Shown here in pieces: positions 24,897 to 36,600 of a stretch of DNA of 64,000 nucleotides. Each line of letters opens with the position of its first letter. Within the stretch, counting starts at the first letter, position 1. Source of the DNA: Euphorbia lathyris (Eukaryota > Streptophyta > Magnoliopsida > Malpighiales > Euphorbiaceae); contig NC_088911.1 in NCBI RefSeq assembly GCF_963576675.1, forward strand, positions 60,783,756 to 60,847,755, read 5' to 3'. The position numbers and the translations under genes are program-made. Below the pieces are notes generated by a model that did no database searches, was not told the DNA's origin, and saw only the letters and a program-made list of their open reading frames with translations.

Positions 24897-26088
24897 TATA
24901 GACATCACAAAGGGCATTTATCATTTCCTTTCTAAAGACAGGAAGAGATGTTACCTCAAGATTATGAATTTCATTTTTAGAGGCAATTGATGGTTCTACT
25001 TCATCTGCACTCTTCTCTTCTGTCTCTTTAGCCATGAAGCAAACATGTGATGTCTTAGCAGCATCAGCTTCTAAGGAGGAAGACTCATCGCTATTATTCC
25101 ACATGGCTACCATAGCCTTCTTCTGAGACTTCTAGTCCTTCTTTGGTACTGGACAGTTAGACTTGCATGTTGATGGCATTCAAAACAGGTGATGGGTTTG
25201 GAAGAGTCCTTTTGAGGTTTGCTTTCACTATGTTCTCTTCTTGGTCTCTCAGACCTTCTGTATGGCTTCTGGTATTGATCACTCTTTTGAAACATTTGTT
25301 TCAACTTTCGAATGAACATTGCCATATCTTCATCGTTAGTAGTGTTGTCTTCTAAAGAATCAGCCTTAAGCACTATTGACTTCTGTTTCTTATCTTCTGA
25401 CTTCTCTTTAGCTTGAAAATTCTTCATTGACATTTCATGAGTTAGAAAGGATCCAATCAGCTCATTATACGGATATCTTGTTAAGTCTTGAGCTTCTTCA
25501 ATGGCTGTCTTCTTTGCCTACCAACCTTTCGGAAGGCTTCTGAGAATCTTTTTAACTTGCTCCTCCTCTGAGAAGACTTTTCCAAGTCTTTTTAGCTCAT
25601 TTATGATGTTGGTGAATTAGCATTCATGTCAGAGATGCCTTCACCTTCTTTCATCTTAAAGAGTTCATAGAGTCTCATATTCTGATTGACCTTTGACTCT
25701 TTAACCTTGCTGGTACCTTCTAGCTTATCCCATATCTCCTTTGATGACTCACATCCTGAGATTTTATTGTATTATGCAACATCTAGAGCACAATGAAGCA
25801 TATTGATAGCCGAAGCATTATTCTAGAGCTTCTCCAAGTCACCCTCTGACCACTTATCATTAGTTTTCAGAGTTTTAACTCCTTCAACTGTTTCATAGGG
25901 TTCATAGGGGCCTTTCACTATTGCCGCCAAACGCTCATGTTCTTAGCTTGGATGAAATTTTTCATTCTGTTTTTCCAAAATGTATATTTCGATCCAAAGA
26001 ACAATGGGGGTCTGGTTATTGACAATCCTTCTGGGAGGATTTGAGTTGTCTCATTTCTCGGAAGGAAACATGTGCTATTTACTGCCAT
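24883..26088 (-). pseudogene. Broken SIRE-type (Ty1) gag
   Basis: The start codon is at 26088, 48 bases from the primer site, beginning MAVNSTCFLPRNETTQILPE. Recognisable gag stretches follow (GPPLFFG-like, ISGCESSKEIWDKLEGTSK near 25740) and a degenerate zinc knuckle (CFECHQHA at about 25180-25205). The region just before 24883 is a Ser/Asp/Glu-rich segment (NNSDESSSLE). Several stops and frameshifts break it. The downstream half is cut by the MITE at 24405-24896; no pol of this element is present. Confidence 0.75.
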
Positions 26089-26135
26089 TAGGGATCTGGC
26101 TCAAGATAGTTATATCTTAATAAACAGAGTTTTAA

Positions 26136-26147
26136 GCTCTGATACCA
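26136..26147 (-). other. SIRE primer-binding site (tRNA-Met type)
   Basis: The minus strand reads TGGTATCAGAGC, the common Ty1/copia primer site complementary to initiator tRNA-Met, two bases inside the LTR end at 26150. Confidence 0.88.
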
Positions 26148-26149
26148 CT

Positions 26150-26735
26150 TGTTGGTCCCTTGTGAGATAGAATCTAGTTCCAAATGGGGGGGGGGGGGGG
26201 GTGAATGAAACTATTGATAAATTTAAGACTTTATAAAATTTCTCACAGAATTAGTTCAATAGCACAAGGCTACTCGGAATCAGAAGCACAAGTTATATAT
26301 ATTTAAGCACAGAAGCAAGCAATATAAGTATGTCAGAAGCAAAGGGTTAGAGAAATAGTTACGCAGCGATTTATACTGGTTCGGCCTCCTGCCTACATCC
26401 AGTCCCCAGAATACTTTCTTCTGGGTTTTAATCCACTAGTGAACTCTTTCCAACAGGTAGAGCACAAACCCTTACGATAGATACATATGCTCTGACATGT
26501 ACCTTCCTTTACACTCAACACTCAACTATATATCTACCTCTCTTGTTGTTCACTTATAATCGAAGTAAATAGAGGAGCTTCTGAACTTTTCTAAGCTATT
26601 GATAATATGTTCTTACTCAGAACACAATGAAAGAACTAAGAGCCATTACACGAATGAATACAATAAATGTGTATAGGCTTTTGCTTTGCTTTGGAACTTC
26701 AATAATGGTTCTCTTTAAATTTCAGCGTTGATGAT
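26150..26735 (-). repeat. SIRE 5' LTR, 3' half (left of Athila-2)
   Basis: On the plus strand it begins TGTTGGTCCC next to the primer site and carries a G16 tract at 26186-26201. It stops exactly at Athila-2. It continues at 44386-45003 after the ATGAT duplication. The intact relative is 59789-61201. Confidence 0.85.
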
Positions 26736-27802
26736 TGATAGGGGCATTTTGTCCCTATCTTTTAGCGTGATTTACGGTTTAATTTTAGATGAAATAAATA
26801 AGTTTAATTGCAAAAATAGAATGTTTTAATAAAATAACGAAATAAAAATAAAATCCGTACTTTCGGTTAATTATCTTTATTTTTTATTAATTTAGGAAAT
26901 AAAAACGTCAAGCTAACTCGGCTCTCGAGAATTGTATTTCAAGTACGAGTAAGGAGCAAAAATCCACCGACATACGCGGGGCGTGGAACACCAAGTCAGA
27001 AATGATTGCTCAATCCGCAGGCACCACGTGGGATTTACCCACTGTCACGCGGGGCGTCCTACCTTACACGCGGGGCGTATGAGCAATGATAAGCTCAATC
27101 ATAAATGTTAGACTGTATGGTCTTCCAAGTCAACTGCTGTCACGCGGGGCGTCCCAACCTACACGCGGGGCGTATATGGGAAGTTCTTCAATCTAAAATT
27201 CCAGGGACTCATATACGTAAGGCGTCCGCTAGGCCACGCGAGGCGTAAAAGACTCATTTCAGGCCATTAAAGCTCAGGAGCTCAACCACGCGGAGCGTAC
27301 CCCAGTCTACGCGGGGCGTGGTTGAGACAACAAGATCTGAATTTGGTCCATATGCAGGAGATTTCTGACGGAATGGGTCAATACGCGGGGGGTCCTCTAC
27401 CATACGCGGGGCGTATCATGGGAATTCTGCAGAAATAATGTATCTCCATGCTTGTATCTTGTGAATTTACAATTTTACCCCTGGCTTGATGTGTATAAAT
27501 AAGGGTGATTAGCACTCATTTAGGCATTCAGATTTTACATAGCAAAACTCTATCACCTTGAGAGCTTGTTCGTTGATTCCGGCATTACGTCAAAGTTCCA
27601 TTCCATCTCCGTTCACCAAGCTCGAGAGTTCCACCTCCAAGTCCTAAGAGACGGCCTTGAGTCCGGTTAGCTAGTTCCGAGGGTGGATTCTTCCCTTTTC
27701 ACTTGCTAATTAGCTTGTACTCTTCCTATGTACTAGGCTTGGTCATAACGAACTTACCATAATATATATTTCATAAGCTCTACCTACGCGCCACGCGCAT
27801 CA
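26736..27802 (+). repeat. Athila-2 left (5') LTR with internal deletion
   Basis: 1067 bp against 1700 bp in the right LTR. About 630 bp corresponding to roughly 43670-44316 is missing, joining 'ctaggcttgg' directly to 'tcataacgaac'. The U3 array (26973-27416) and TATA box (27494-27501) are kept; the deleted part is downstream of the transcription start, in R/U5. Confidence 0.88.
26973..27416 (+). promoter_or_regulatory. U3 array of paired TACGCGGGGCGTA inverted repeats (Athila-2)
   Basis: Eleven motif copies start at 26973, 27046/27067, 27141/27162, 27214/27235, 27287/27308 and 27382/27403. All five pairs have exactly 21-bp spacing. Successive module starts are 73, 95, 73, 73 and 95 bp apart. 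The last motif ends 78 bp upstream of TATAAATA at 27494-27501. The core has ACGCGG, which fits the CGCG box recognised by CAMTA factors in plants; that link is only a possibility. Confidence 0.75.
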
Positions 27803-28132
27803 ATTTCCTAGGGCACGCGGGCGCCCCCTAGGGCACGCCCCGCGTATCCTAGGGGAGTTGCGAATTGCAACTCCCCATGGCAGCTTTTCCTCTTCCACCT
27901 CTCCCATCACTCTTCCCTCTTCCCCAAAAGTCTTTCCCTTTTCTCCACTCCACCTTTTCTACCCTCCAATCACATCCCATCTTTTCCAATTCAAAACTTC
28001 CTCAACCTCCCTCCATCATCAATTTTGATTTAACCACCTCTTAATTACTCTTTAAAAAAACATAAAAATATTAAATATTAATTAAAAACCATAAAAATTA
28101 CGAATATCCTTGGAAAAAACCGATTTTTTTTT

Positions 28133-28364
28133 CACGCGGGACGTATCCCTATGTACGCCCCATGTTCTTGCCTTTCTTCCACCTATTTTTGGCCAGGAGA
28201 CGCGTTACGCGAGGCGTGCCCCAAGGCACGCCCCGCGTTCGGTGGCATTTTTTGCGTTACATAAACTCAAGAGGTGGGATACGCGTGGCGTGGCCCCATC
28301 ACGCCCCGCGTACCCCTCCTAGAATTCCGAAAATCCCTTGGAATTCCACCCCTCTCCTATAAAT
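28133..28364 (+). promoter_or_regulatory. Internal promoter of the Athila-2 accessory ORF
   Basis: Three pairs of the same motif start at 28133/28154, 28206/28227 and 28280/28300 (spacing 21, 21, 20; modules 73 and 74 bp apart). TATAAAT follows at 28358-28364. The ATG is 92 bases further on, after a C/T-rich leader without upstream ATGs. This repeats the LTR design (array, then TATA), so the ORF probably has its own transcript. Confidence 0.7.
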
Positions 28365-28455
28365 TCTCATCCTTTTTCCCCAACTTCTTCCCTCACACTC
28401 ACTCTAAACCCCCCACACTCATTCACAACTCTTCCTTCCTCCTTCACTATCCACC

Positions 28456-29712
28456 ATGACAAGACGCAAGCATGTAGCCGACATGCGCCCCCCGCGGTCC
28501 ACTCGGGCCCGCTCCTCTCATTCCCAACAACACCAATCACCACCACCACCCGAACGAGAAGAAACACCGCCACTCACCCGCCAATATTGGGCTCCTTTTC
28601 ATCTCCTCACCGAAGAAGAAGCCCAATCCTACCAAACACTCTCTGCTGCCCATATCATGGAACTCCCGTACATCAACCGTAGCACTCTCGATCGCTACAA
28701 CGTCGGAGGTGCTTTCGAGGATCGCCTCCGCACTCTTAATTGGCTCGATCACTATCATGCACGCCAACACATTTATCCATCGTTCGTCGTGGAGTTCTAC
28801 ACCACCCTTGAGTCTAATGGAGTTCCCGGTGCCGCCCTCTTCAACTTCCGCCTTCACAACCGCCCCTTTTCCATCAACACACAATGGCTCCGCAACCATT
28901 TTACTATGCAAGTGGATGCCGGCATAGCACATTGGTCCGAGGGTGTCTCCCCTCGTGATTTTTGGACCTCCATCACCGGGTCCGACGATTATGACATCTC
29001 CAATCTCTGTCCCGGTTGCATCCGTGATCCCATCCTCCAACTTCTCCACCGCTTCATCAATTTTTACTTTTCGGGGAAGTCTGAAGCCACCAAGGTCAAT
29101 AAGCACGAGCTTCTGGCCCTCTATTGTTGTGCAAACGGTGTAGCTTACGACCTCTCCTACCTCGTGGCTGTCCACCTCCACCACATGCCCACCTGGAAAC
29201 GTGCCAAACTCGGGTTGGGCCATCTCATCACAATCTTCGCCACCTCCGCTCTTGGTGAAGCTGCCCTTGACCGCCTTCCTAGCTTGGAGCCGCGGCCCTT
29301 GGACAAAAACTTTTTCAAATCACTCAAGCGTCCCACCTCCGGCCCGGGTGAAAGTTCGGGGGCAGCCCAACCCCAAGAGGACGAGGGATCAGACTCGGAC
29401 ATGGGCCTAAACTTTAGCCCACCGCCTAACCATGATTTCAACTCCATATATGCCCGGTTGGACGCCTTGGAAGGCCACCAACGTCAAGATCGCGCCCATT
29501 TTGATGCTCAATTTGCCAATCTCAACACCCGTTTTGACACCCTTGAGGCCAATCGCCTCATGGACCATTCCACCTTCATCACCCGCTTCAACTCCATTGA
29601 GGCCCAACGGCGTGAGGATCGGGCCCATCTCGATGCTCGCTTCGACGCCCTCACCAACGCCTTCTCTACCCACTTTAACGTTCATGGACATCCTCTTCCA
29701 CCTCCACCCTAG
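28456..29712 (+). CDS. Athila accessory protein (ORF1/plant transposon protein type) with coiled-coil tail
   Basis: An intact 418-codon ORF. Residues 1-45 are basic and Ser/Pro/Gln-rich (TRRKH, SHSQQHQSPPPP). Residues 50-300 form a globular part (LTEEEAQSYQTLSAAHIMEL, YPSFVVEFYTTLE, NKHELLALYCCANG) of the kind annotated in many plants as Athila ORF-1 or 'putative plant transposon protein'; this is assigned from memory. After a Gly/Ser/Asp-rich hinge comes a coiled-coil tail with repeated units (RLDALEGHQRQDRAHFDAQF, RFDTLEANRLMDHSTF, RFNSIEAQRREDRAHLDARF). Function is unknown. It is the only coding sequence left in Athila-2 and is free of stops, which hints at retention by selection or recent origin. 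It has its own promoter. Confidence 0.8.
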   Translation: MTRRKHVADMRPPRSTRARSSHSQQHQSPPPPEREETPPLTRQYWAPFHLLTEEEAQSYQTLSAAHIMELPYINRSTLDRYNVGGAFEDRLRTLNWLDHYHARQHIYPSFVVEFYTTLESNGVPGAALFNFRLHNRPFSINTQWLRNHFTMQVDAGIAHWSEGVSPRDFWTSITGSDDYDISNLCPGCIRDPILQLLHRFINFYFSGKSEATKVNKHELLALYCCANGVAYDLSYLVAVHLHHMPTWKRAKLGLGHLITIFATSALGEAALDRLPSLEPRPLDKNFFKSLKRPTSGPGESSGAAQPQEDEGSDSDMGLNFSPPPNHDFNSIYARLDALEGHQRQDRAHFDAQFANLNTRFDTLEANRLMDHSTFITRFNSIEAQRREDRAHLDARFDALTNAFSTHFNVHGHPLPPPP

Positions 29713-29965
29713 TTTCCATTTGTTTTTATGTTTTTCGTTGTTATATGTCTTTCTTTTTTTTGTGTTTATGTTTTTCGTTCGTGTTTTTATGTTTTTATCT
29801 TTTATGTTTATCTTGTACTTTCCTTTACTTTAATATATATTTCCCTTTCGTATGCTTTCTCCTTGTGTTCTTTCGTTTATTTTCCATTTCCGTGTTGTTT
29901 CTTTTATATATTTATTTGAGTTACTAATGAACACGTGGGGCGTACCCCATTCTACGCCCCGCGTG
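29713..29965. other. 3' side of the accessory ORF with one motif pair at the Athila-3 insertion site
   Basis: T-rich sequence, probably the 3' UTR of the accessory transcript, then one motif pair at 29932/29953 (21 bp). Athila-3 inserted inside the second motif of that pair, duplicating GCGTG (29961-29965 and 41045-41049). Confidence 0.65.
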
Positions 29966-31781
29966 TGATGCGCCGCGAGTCTAATGGTGTAATTTACGGA
30001 TACGGAATGTTGGTGTGATATGTGTGAGCTACGGGACTATGGATTTGATCTTTATAAATGCTCTAAATTCACTAAACGTCACGACTACTTAGGGGCAAGT
30101 GTACCCCGTCGTATCAAGTAATAATCCGGTTAAGACCGGGTATCGAATCCACAGGATTTATAATTACAAGTATTAAACTACTCAGTTTCGTAAGTTATTT
30201 AAGCGATGATTACTTTGGGGTAAAGTAAGACACAATGACACGCTATTCCTATAATAGGCGACACAAATTTATGTAGCTAAAACTCTATGAAGTGGGATGT
30301 GTACGATAAGTTATAACTACGATAAATAACGACTCTAAATGTATACGGAAAATGGTTTATTCTTGCAAAGATGACTAAGTATAGTAAGACCGACCCGTTA
30401 AGTGCTTAGACTACGTGATTCCTAGTCAAGGCGTGTCTAATGCGGGGGAACTAGAAATTAGGGCCCGTAAGTTCCGTGGTTTGTCAATCCCTACGGTTTC
30501 CGGAACGTCACTTTCGGTAAGGCAACACCTATATAATTCCCTAAAGATAGCCCGGATGGCGGCGGTAATCGCGTGCTCCTACACAATAGTCAATTATCAA
30601 CGTCAAAACAAGCAATAAACATCAACGCGTAAAGGGAAATAGAGATTATGAATCATAAATTATAAATATGGAAAGTGTATAGATGAAATACAACCACGCC
30701 TAGTACATAGGAAGAGTACAAGCTAATTAGCAAGTAAAAAGGGAGAATCCGCCCTTGGAACTAGCTAACCGGACTCAAGGCCGTCTCCTAGGTCGTGGAG
30801 GTGGAACTCTCGAGCTTGGTGATGAATGATGGAGCGGGACTTCGGTGGGACGTCGGAGCAACCGAACAAGCTTTCGAGGGGGAGAGTCTAACTACAACAA
30901 ACTTGAATCTAAATTACAAGAAAGGAAAAGAGTATAGTTTAGCTCTCTAGCATATAATTGGTGTCCTTTGGAGTTGGAGAGCTACCTATTTATACACATC
31001 AAGCAAGGGTAATATGGTAATTTCACAAAGTAGAAGCATGGGGCAAAATTATTTAGTGCAGAAAACCCATGATACGCCCCGCGTGGATAGGTGTACGCCC
31101 CGCGTAGATGCCCATTTCGTCAGAAATCTCCTGCGTGTGGACCAATTCCTTGTCTATTTGTCCCAAATACGCCCTGCGTAGCTGAGGTACGCCCCGCGTA
31201 TTTTCATTTCTGAAGTTTATTGTTGGAATTGGAGTGTTTTACGCCGTGCGTAAATGGGTTACGCCCCGCGTAAATGTGTCCTTGATCTTTTTGCATTAAA
31301 GAATTGTCTTATACGCCCCGCGTATAGAGTGGTACGCCCTGCGTATAGGTGGTTGACCAAGGGGGACAATGCAGTCTGACTTTCAGGATTAGGCCAATTA
31401 TTGCCGACAAATGTCATACGCCCCGCGTAAAGTGTCATACGCCCCGCGTATGCTGAGTCAATTCCACATGGTGCTTGCGGATAAGGCAATCATTTCTGGC
31501 ACCATGTTTCACGCCCCGCGTAAGGGTTTTTACGCCCCGCGTATGTGGTAGATTCTTGCTCATTCCTTGTACCTGAAATACAACACTTTTAAGAGCCGAG
31601 TTAGCTTGATGATTTTATTTTCTAAACTAATAAAAAATGACGGATTAAACTAAAAGTACGAGATTTATTTTTATTTCTTTATTTATTCAAAATACTTCTA
31701 TTTTTACAATTAAACTTACTTATTCTATCCAAAATCATCCCGTAAATCACGCTAAAAGATAGGGGTAAAATACCCCTATCA
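29966..31781 (-). repeat. Athila-3 left LTR (3' LTR)
   Basis: On the minus strand the TATA box is at 30987-30994 and the upstream array at 31073-31545. Motif starts are 31073/31094, 31168/31188, 31240/31260, 31312/31333, 31417/31438 and 31510/31531. Spacing within pairs is 21, 20, 20, 21, 21 and 21 bp. Confidence 0.94.
31073..31545 (-). promoter_or_regulatory. U3 array of paired inverted repeats (Athila-3)
   Basis: Twelve motif copies in six pairs. Pair starts lie 95, 72, 72, 105 and 93 bp apart. The nearest motif starts 79 bp from the TATA box, as in the other two Athila elements. Confidence 0.72.
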
Positions 31782-33657
31782 AACCTCCTCGGACTTTAAA
31801 GTTTTACTTGTCCTCAAGTAAAAGAAATCGAAAGACAAGGGATTGAGAAAATTAAGAAACAAACCGAAGGTTGGTTTTGCTAAGTGCGGGATTTCAAAGT
31901 TACGGTTTTGTACAAAGGTTTCGGTAAGTGCCTACGCCGACAAAAACTCGTTCGAAACCTCCATGATCAAGATTTAATAGGCAATATCAACGGGGGTTGA
32001 TTATCTTTTGAGAACCTGATAGTACCTCACCAAGGGATTTCACTCTTACGCTCAATGTTTTTGGTGGGTTTGTATTTTATCGCTCTTCTTTGCACTTACT
32101 CGAGACCATGTTGAATTTGCATTGTCATCCGGGTTTTTCCTCCTACATAGTGGTTAGGCAATATTAAAAATGAACCCGGAGGGGGGTTGTAATGTGGGTG
32201 GCTTTTTAGTGGTTAGTTCAAAGACACTCAAGTTCGAAAATGCCGTTTTGTGGTTGCACCTTGTTTGTTTATTTCGGCCTTAGCGATTTTTACAAAATAT
32301 ACTTCAAAATTGCTCGGGTAGAGCTTGAGAATGCCTTTTTGTCTTTTATTGCATCCTTTGTTTTGATAGAGGCACAAAAACAATATTTTGAAGGCTTTTG
32401 ATGCTTGTTTGTTAAGGCCGTGACTTTTTTGAGTGATTTAGGCGCAAATTGATTTTGTCGGTATTTGAACAAGAGGAAAAAGGGTCAAATGTTAAAAGGG
32501 TATTAACAAAAACTTGGTTAATAGGCTCAAGTGGTTTTCCTAATGGTTAATGAAAAATGAAAAAAATGAATTAGGAAAAATTAGCCTAAGTGGGTTCGGT
32601 TTATCATCTATTGCCTTTTTTACCAAAAATAAGTGTACTTAACCCGGTATTAGATGCAAATTCTATGAGTCGAGTGAAGTCAAAGCTCTCGAAAAATTGT
32701 GAAAGAATTAGAGTTCTCGTACGAACTCTTTTAGGCTCAAAAATAGCTCACAAAGATTCGGGTTTTAAATTGTGTACTATCGAGTCTTCGCTAGAGTCTC
32801 GAACATGCCGTTTTTATTGCCTTTTTAAGGTTCATTATGGAGATGTCGATTGGGTTAAGATTCAATGTCTTAGTTTAGTACTATCCTAATCTTTGTACAA
32901 ATTCCATGACTTCAAAATCAAGACTAAAATTTCTTAGTTGAAACATTCCTTTATGTTCCAATACTTTTATTTTTGGGTGACAAATAACGGAACTTTAATT
33001 AATTTCCGAAGGAGAGGTAGCGTGTCGGGAGAATTTAAGGGAAACAATAAATTAGTTTAATTATTTTGTTGTTTATTTTATTTTTATTTTTGTTTTTGGT
33101 AGTGCAAAACAAACGTTTAGTGCGGGGTTGCACGTCCCTCCGCGTGATTTAAAATGATGCCTATTCCAAGGGCATCGCAAAAAGAAATGAAAACAAAAAC
33201 AAAAACAAAAATAAAGGGAAAAAGTAAGAAAAAGAAGACCCATAGGGGTTATGGGTTACGCGGGGCGTGCCCACAGGGGCGCTCCGCGTGACCAATTTAT
33301 TTTGGGTAATTGGTGGGCAGAGACTCAAATACGCGGGGCGCAGGAAGAGACGCCCCGCGTGCTTGAGTTTCTGGACCTTAGAAGACACGGAAAGGCAATC
33401 ATACGCGGGGCGTACGAAGAATTACGCCCTGCGTAAGCAATATCCCAGAAAAAATTTTGGAGTAGGGATACAAATACGCGAGGCGTGCGTAGGGGGACGC
33501 CCCGCGTACTATGTTGATTTGGGATTTGACTTTCCGCGACAGAGATACAAAAGAAGAGAAGAAATTCCAATAGATATATACAGAGGGTTTTGAGAGAACC
33601 AAACCGATGCTACGTTTAAAGTCGGAGTAGCTCGACTTTCCTTCATGATGTGCAAGC
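31782..33657 (-). other. Athila-3 3' region: polypurine tract, conserved non-coding stretch, motif cluster
   Basis: Next to the LTR is the polypurine tract (minus strand CCGAGGAGG at about 31784-31792). A non-coding stretch shared with Athila-1 and Athila-2 follows, with a stem AGAGTTC/GAACTCT near 32711-32730. Then comes a cluster of four motif pairs at 33257/33278, 33330/33349, 33402/33423 and 33475/33496, with pairs 73, 72 and 73 bp apart. Pol ends at 33658. Confidence 0.75.
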
Positions 33658-36600
33658 TTAAGGTGGTGCGAGGGATGTGGTTTCTTTTGGTTGTGGAAGG
33701 TCACTGCCGCGGTATACCTTTAGGCGGTGGCCATTGACTCGTAGGAGTGCATTGTCGGGACCTTGGATTTCAATTGCTCCGGAGGGATGCACGTTGACGA
33801 TGGTATACGGTCCCGACCACCGGCTTTTCAATTTACTGGGGAATAACCGGAGGCGAGAATTGTAGAGGAGGACTTGATCCCCCTTGGTGAACTCCCGAAT
33901 TTGAATATGCTTATCGTGCCACCGCTTGGTACGTTCTTTGTAGAGTTTGGCATTTTCGTATGACCCCAAGCGGAGTTCATCGAGAGTATTGAGTTGGAGG
34001 AGGCGGTGTTCTCCTGCAGCCTGCATGTCAAAATTTAAAAATTTCAGCGCCCAATAGGCTTTATGTTCTAGTTCTACGGGTAAATGACATGACTTTCCAA
34101 AGACTAAACGGTAAGGGGACATCCCGATGGGCGTTTTAAACGCCGTGCGGTAAGCCCAGAGAGCATCGTCGAGCTTCAAGCTCCAGTCTTTCCTAGAGGC
34201 GTTAACCGTTTTTTCTAAAATGCGTTTTAGTTCTCGGTTGGAAACCTCAACTTGCCCACTAGTTTGCGGGTGGTAGGGCGTGGAAACTCGGTGTGCAACC
34301 CCATATTTAAGTAGGAGTTGGTTAAATTGTCGGTTACAAAAGTGGGATCCCCCGTCGGTAATGATAGTCCGAGGAGTCCCGAACCGAGTGAAAATGTTCT
34401 TCTTTATGAATTTCCCTACCACCTTAGAGTCGTTTGAAGGTAAGGCAACGACCTCCACCCATTTGGAGACATAATCAACCGCTACAAGGATGTAAGCGTT
34501 GCCGTGCGACTTAGGGAAAGGTCCCATGAAGTCTATCCCCCATACGTCAAAGAGTTCACAAACTAAGATTCCCTGTTGGAGCATTTTATGTTTTCGGGAA
34601 ATGTTTCCGCTCCTTTGACAGGCGTCACATGATTTGACAAAGTTGTGGGAATCTTTGGATAAGGTAGGCCAATACAATCCACATTGTAAGACTTTTTCCA
34701 TTGTTCGACTAGGGCCAAAATGACCCCCCGGCTCTTGGGTGTGGCACATATGGAGCACATGATTAACTTCGTCTTCCGGTATACACCTACGAATAATGTT
34801 ATCAGTACAACATTTGAACAGAAAGGGTTCTTCCCAAAAATAATGCTTAGCATCGTGAAAGAATTTCTTACGCTGCTCATATGTAAGGTGCGGAGGAAGA
34901 ACATTACTGGCTTTGAAGTTTGCCATATCGGCATACCAAGGTAAAGATGTTACCGCGTAGATTGCCTCGTCGGGAAAGGTCTCCTTAATTTCAATTGCTT
35001 CTGAATTCTCGCCTTGCTCGCCTTGTAAGCGGGAGAGATGGTCAGCCACAACATTCTCCACTCCTTTTTTGTCTCTAATTTCGATGTCGAATTCTTGTAG
35101 GAGTAGGATCCACCGTATCAAGCGTGGTTTGGCGTCCTGATTAGTCATCAAGTACTTGAGAGCCGCGTGGTCAGTGTATACGATAATTTTGGATAACACA
35201 AGGTATGACCTAAATTTATCGAAAACAAAAACAACAGCAAGCATCTCCTTTTCCGTGATGGAATAGTTCTGTTGGGCCTCATTGAGCGTTTTGCTCGCAT
35301 AGTAGATAGGGCGGAAGAGTTTATCCACCCGTTGGCCCAAACATGCACCGACAGCCAAATCACTCGCATCACACATCAATTCAAAGGGGAGGTTCCAATC
35401 GGGTTTTACCATGATAGGTGCATTAATTAACTTATCCTTAAGTGTGTTAAACGCGAGTAAACATTGGTCGGAAAAATTAAATTCTGCATCCTTTATGAGG
35501 AGCTGGGTCAAGGGAGTTGCTATTTTAGAGAAGTCTTTGATGAACCGTCTATAGAACCCCGCATGACCCAAAAAACTTCGAATTCCTTTTACGTTAATTG
35601 GTGGAGGTAGTTTTTCAATTACCTCGATCTTGGCCGGGTCGACCTCGATCCCCTCCCCGGACACTTTGTGTCCCAAAACAATACAATCTTGAACCATAAA
35701 TTGACACTTTTCCCAACTAAGAGTAAGGTTAGTGTCTTCGCAACGTTGGAGGACTTTATCAAGATTGCTCAAACAAGTATTAAAGGACGACCCGAAAACA
35801 GAAAAATCGTCCATGAAGACTTCCATGAAGTCCTCAATCATTTCAGAGAATATAGCCATCATGCATCGCTGAAAGGTGGCGGGGGCGTTACAAAGCCCGA
35901 ACGGCATCCGTCTATATGCAAATGTCCCATATGGACAAGTGAATGTCGTTTTCTCTTGATCCGACGGATCAACGGGAATTTGCATATAGCCGGATAAGCC
36001 ATCGAGGGTGCAAAAGAATTTATGACCCGCCATTCTTTCCAACATTTGGTCGATGAACGGTAAGGGGAAATGATCTTTTCGGGTGGCTTCGTTCAATTTT
36101 CTGTAATCAATGCATACTCGCCACCCGGTTACCTTTCGTGTGGGGATTAATTCCCCTTGATCATTTTCCGTCACCGTTGTGCCTCCCTTTTTGGGGACAC
36201 ATTGGACCGGACTAACCCATGGACTGTCAGAGATAGGGAAGATTATACCTGCGTCGAGGAGTTTGATTACCTCGACTTTCACTACCTCCTTCATATTGGG
36301 GTTAAGCCGTCGTTGCGGCTGCACGGAGGGCTTGACTTTATCCTCCAAAAAGATGCGGTGTGTGCAAATGGTGGGGCTTATCCCTTTTATGTCGTGAATG
36401 GTCCATCCAAATGCGCCTTTGTGTTTTTGTAACACCGTGATAAGTGCTTCCTCCATTTCTGCTGTCAAAAGCGAAGAAATAACAACCGGTAAGAAATTAG
36501 GAGGTTGCAAGAACACGTATTTTAAATTAGGAGGCAAGGGTTTAAGTTCCAAAGTCGGAGGCTCCTCGAGAGAGGATTTCGGCTTTGCTCTGCCATCTCG

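Noticed and set aside
28537..29223. Minus-strand ORF of 228 codons opposite the accessory ORF
   Set aside because: Antisense shadow. The plus-strand frame has a promoter, leader and coiled-coil repeats.
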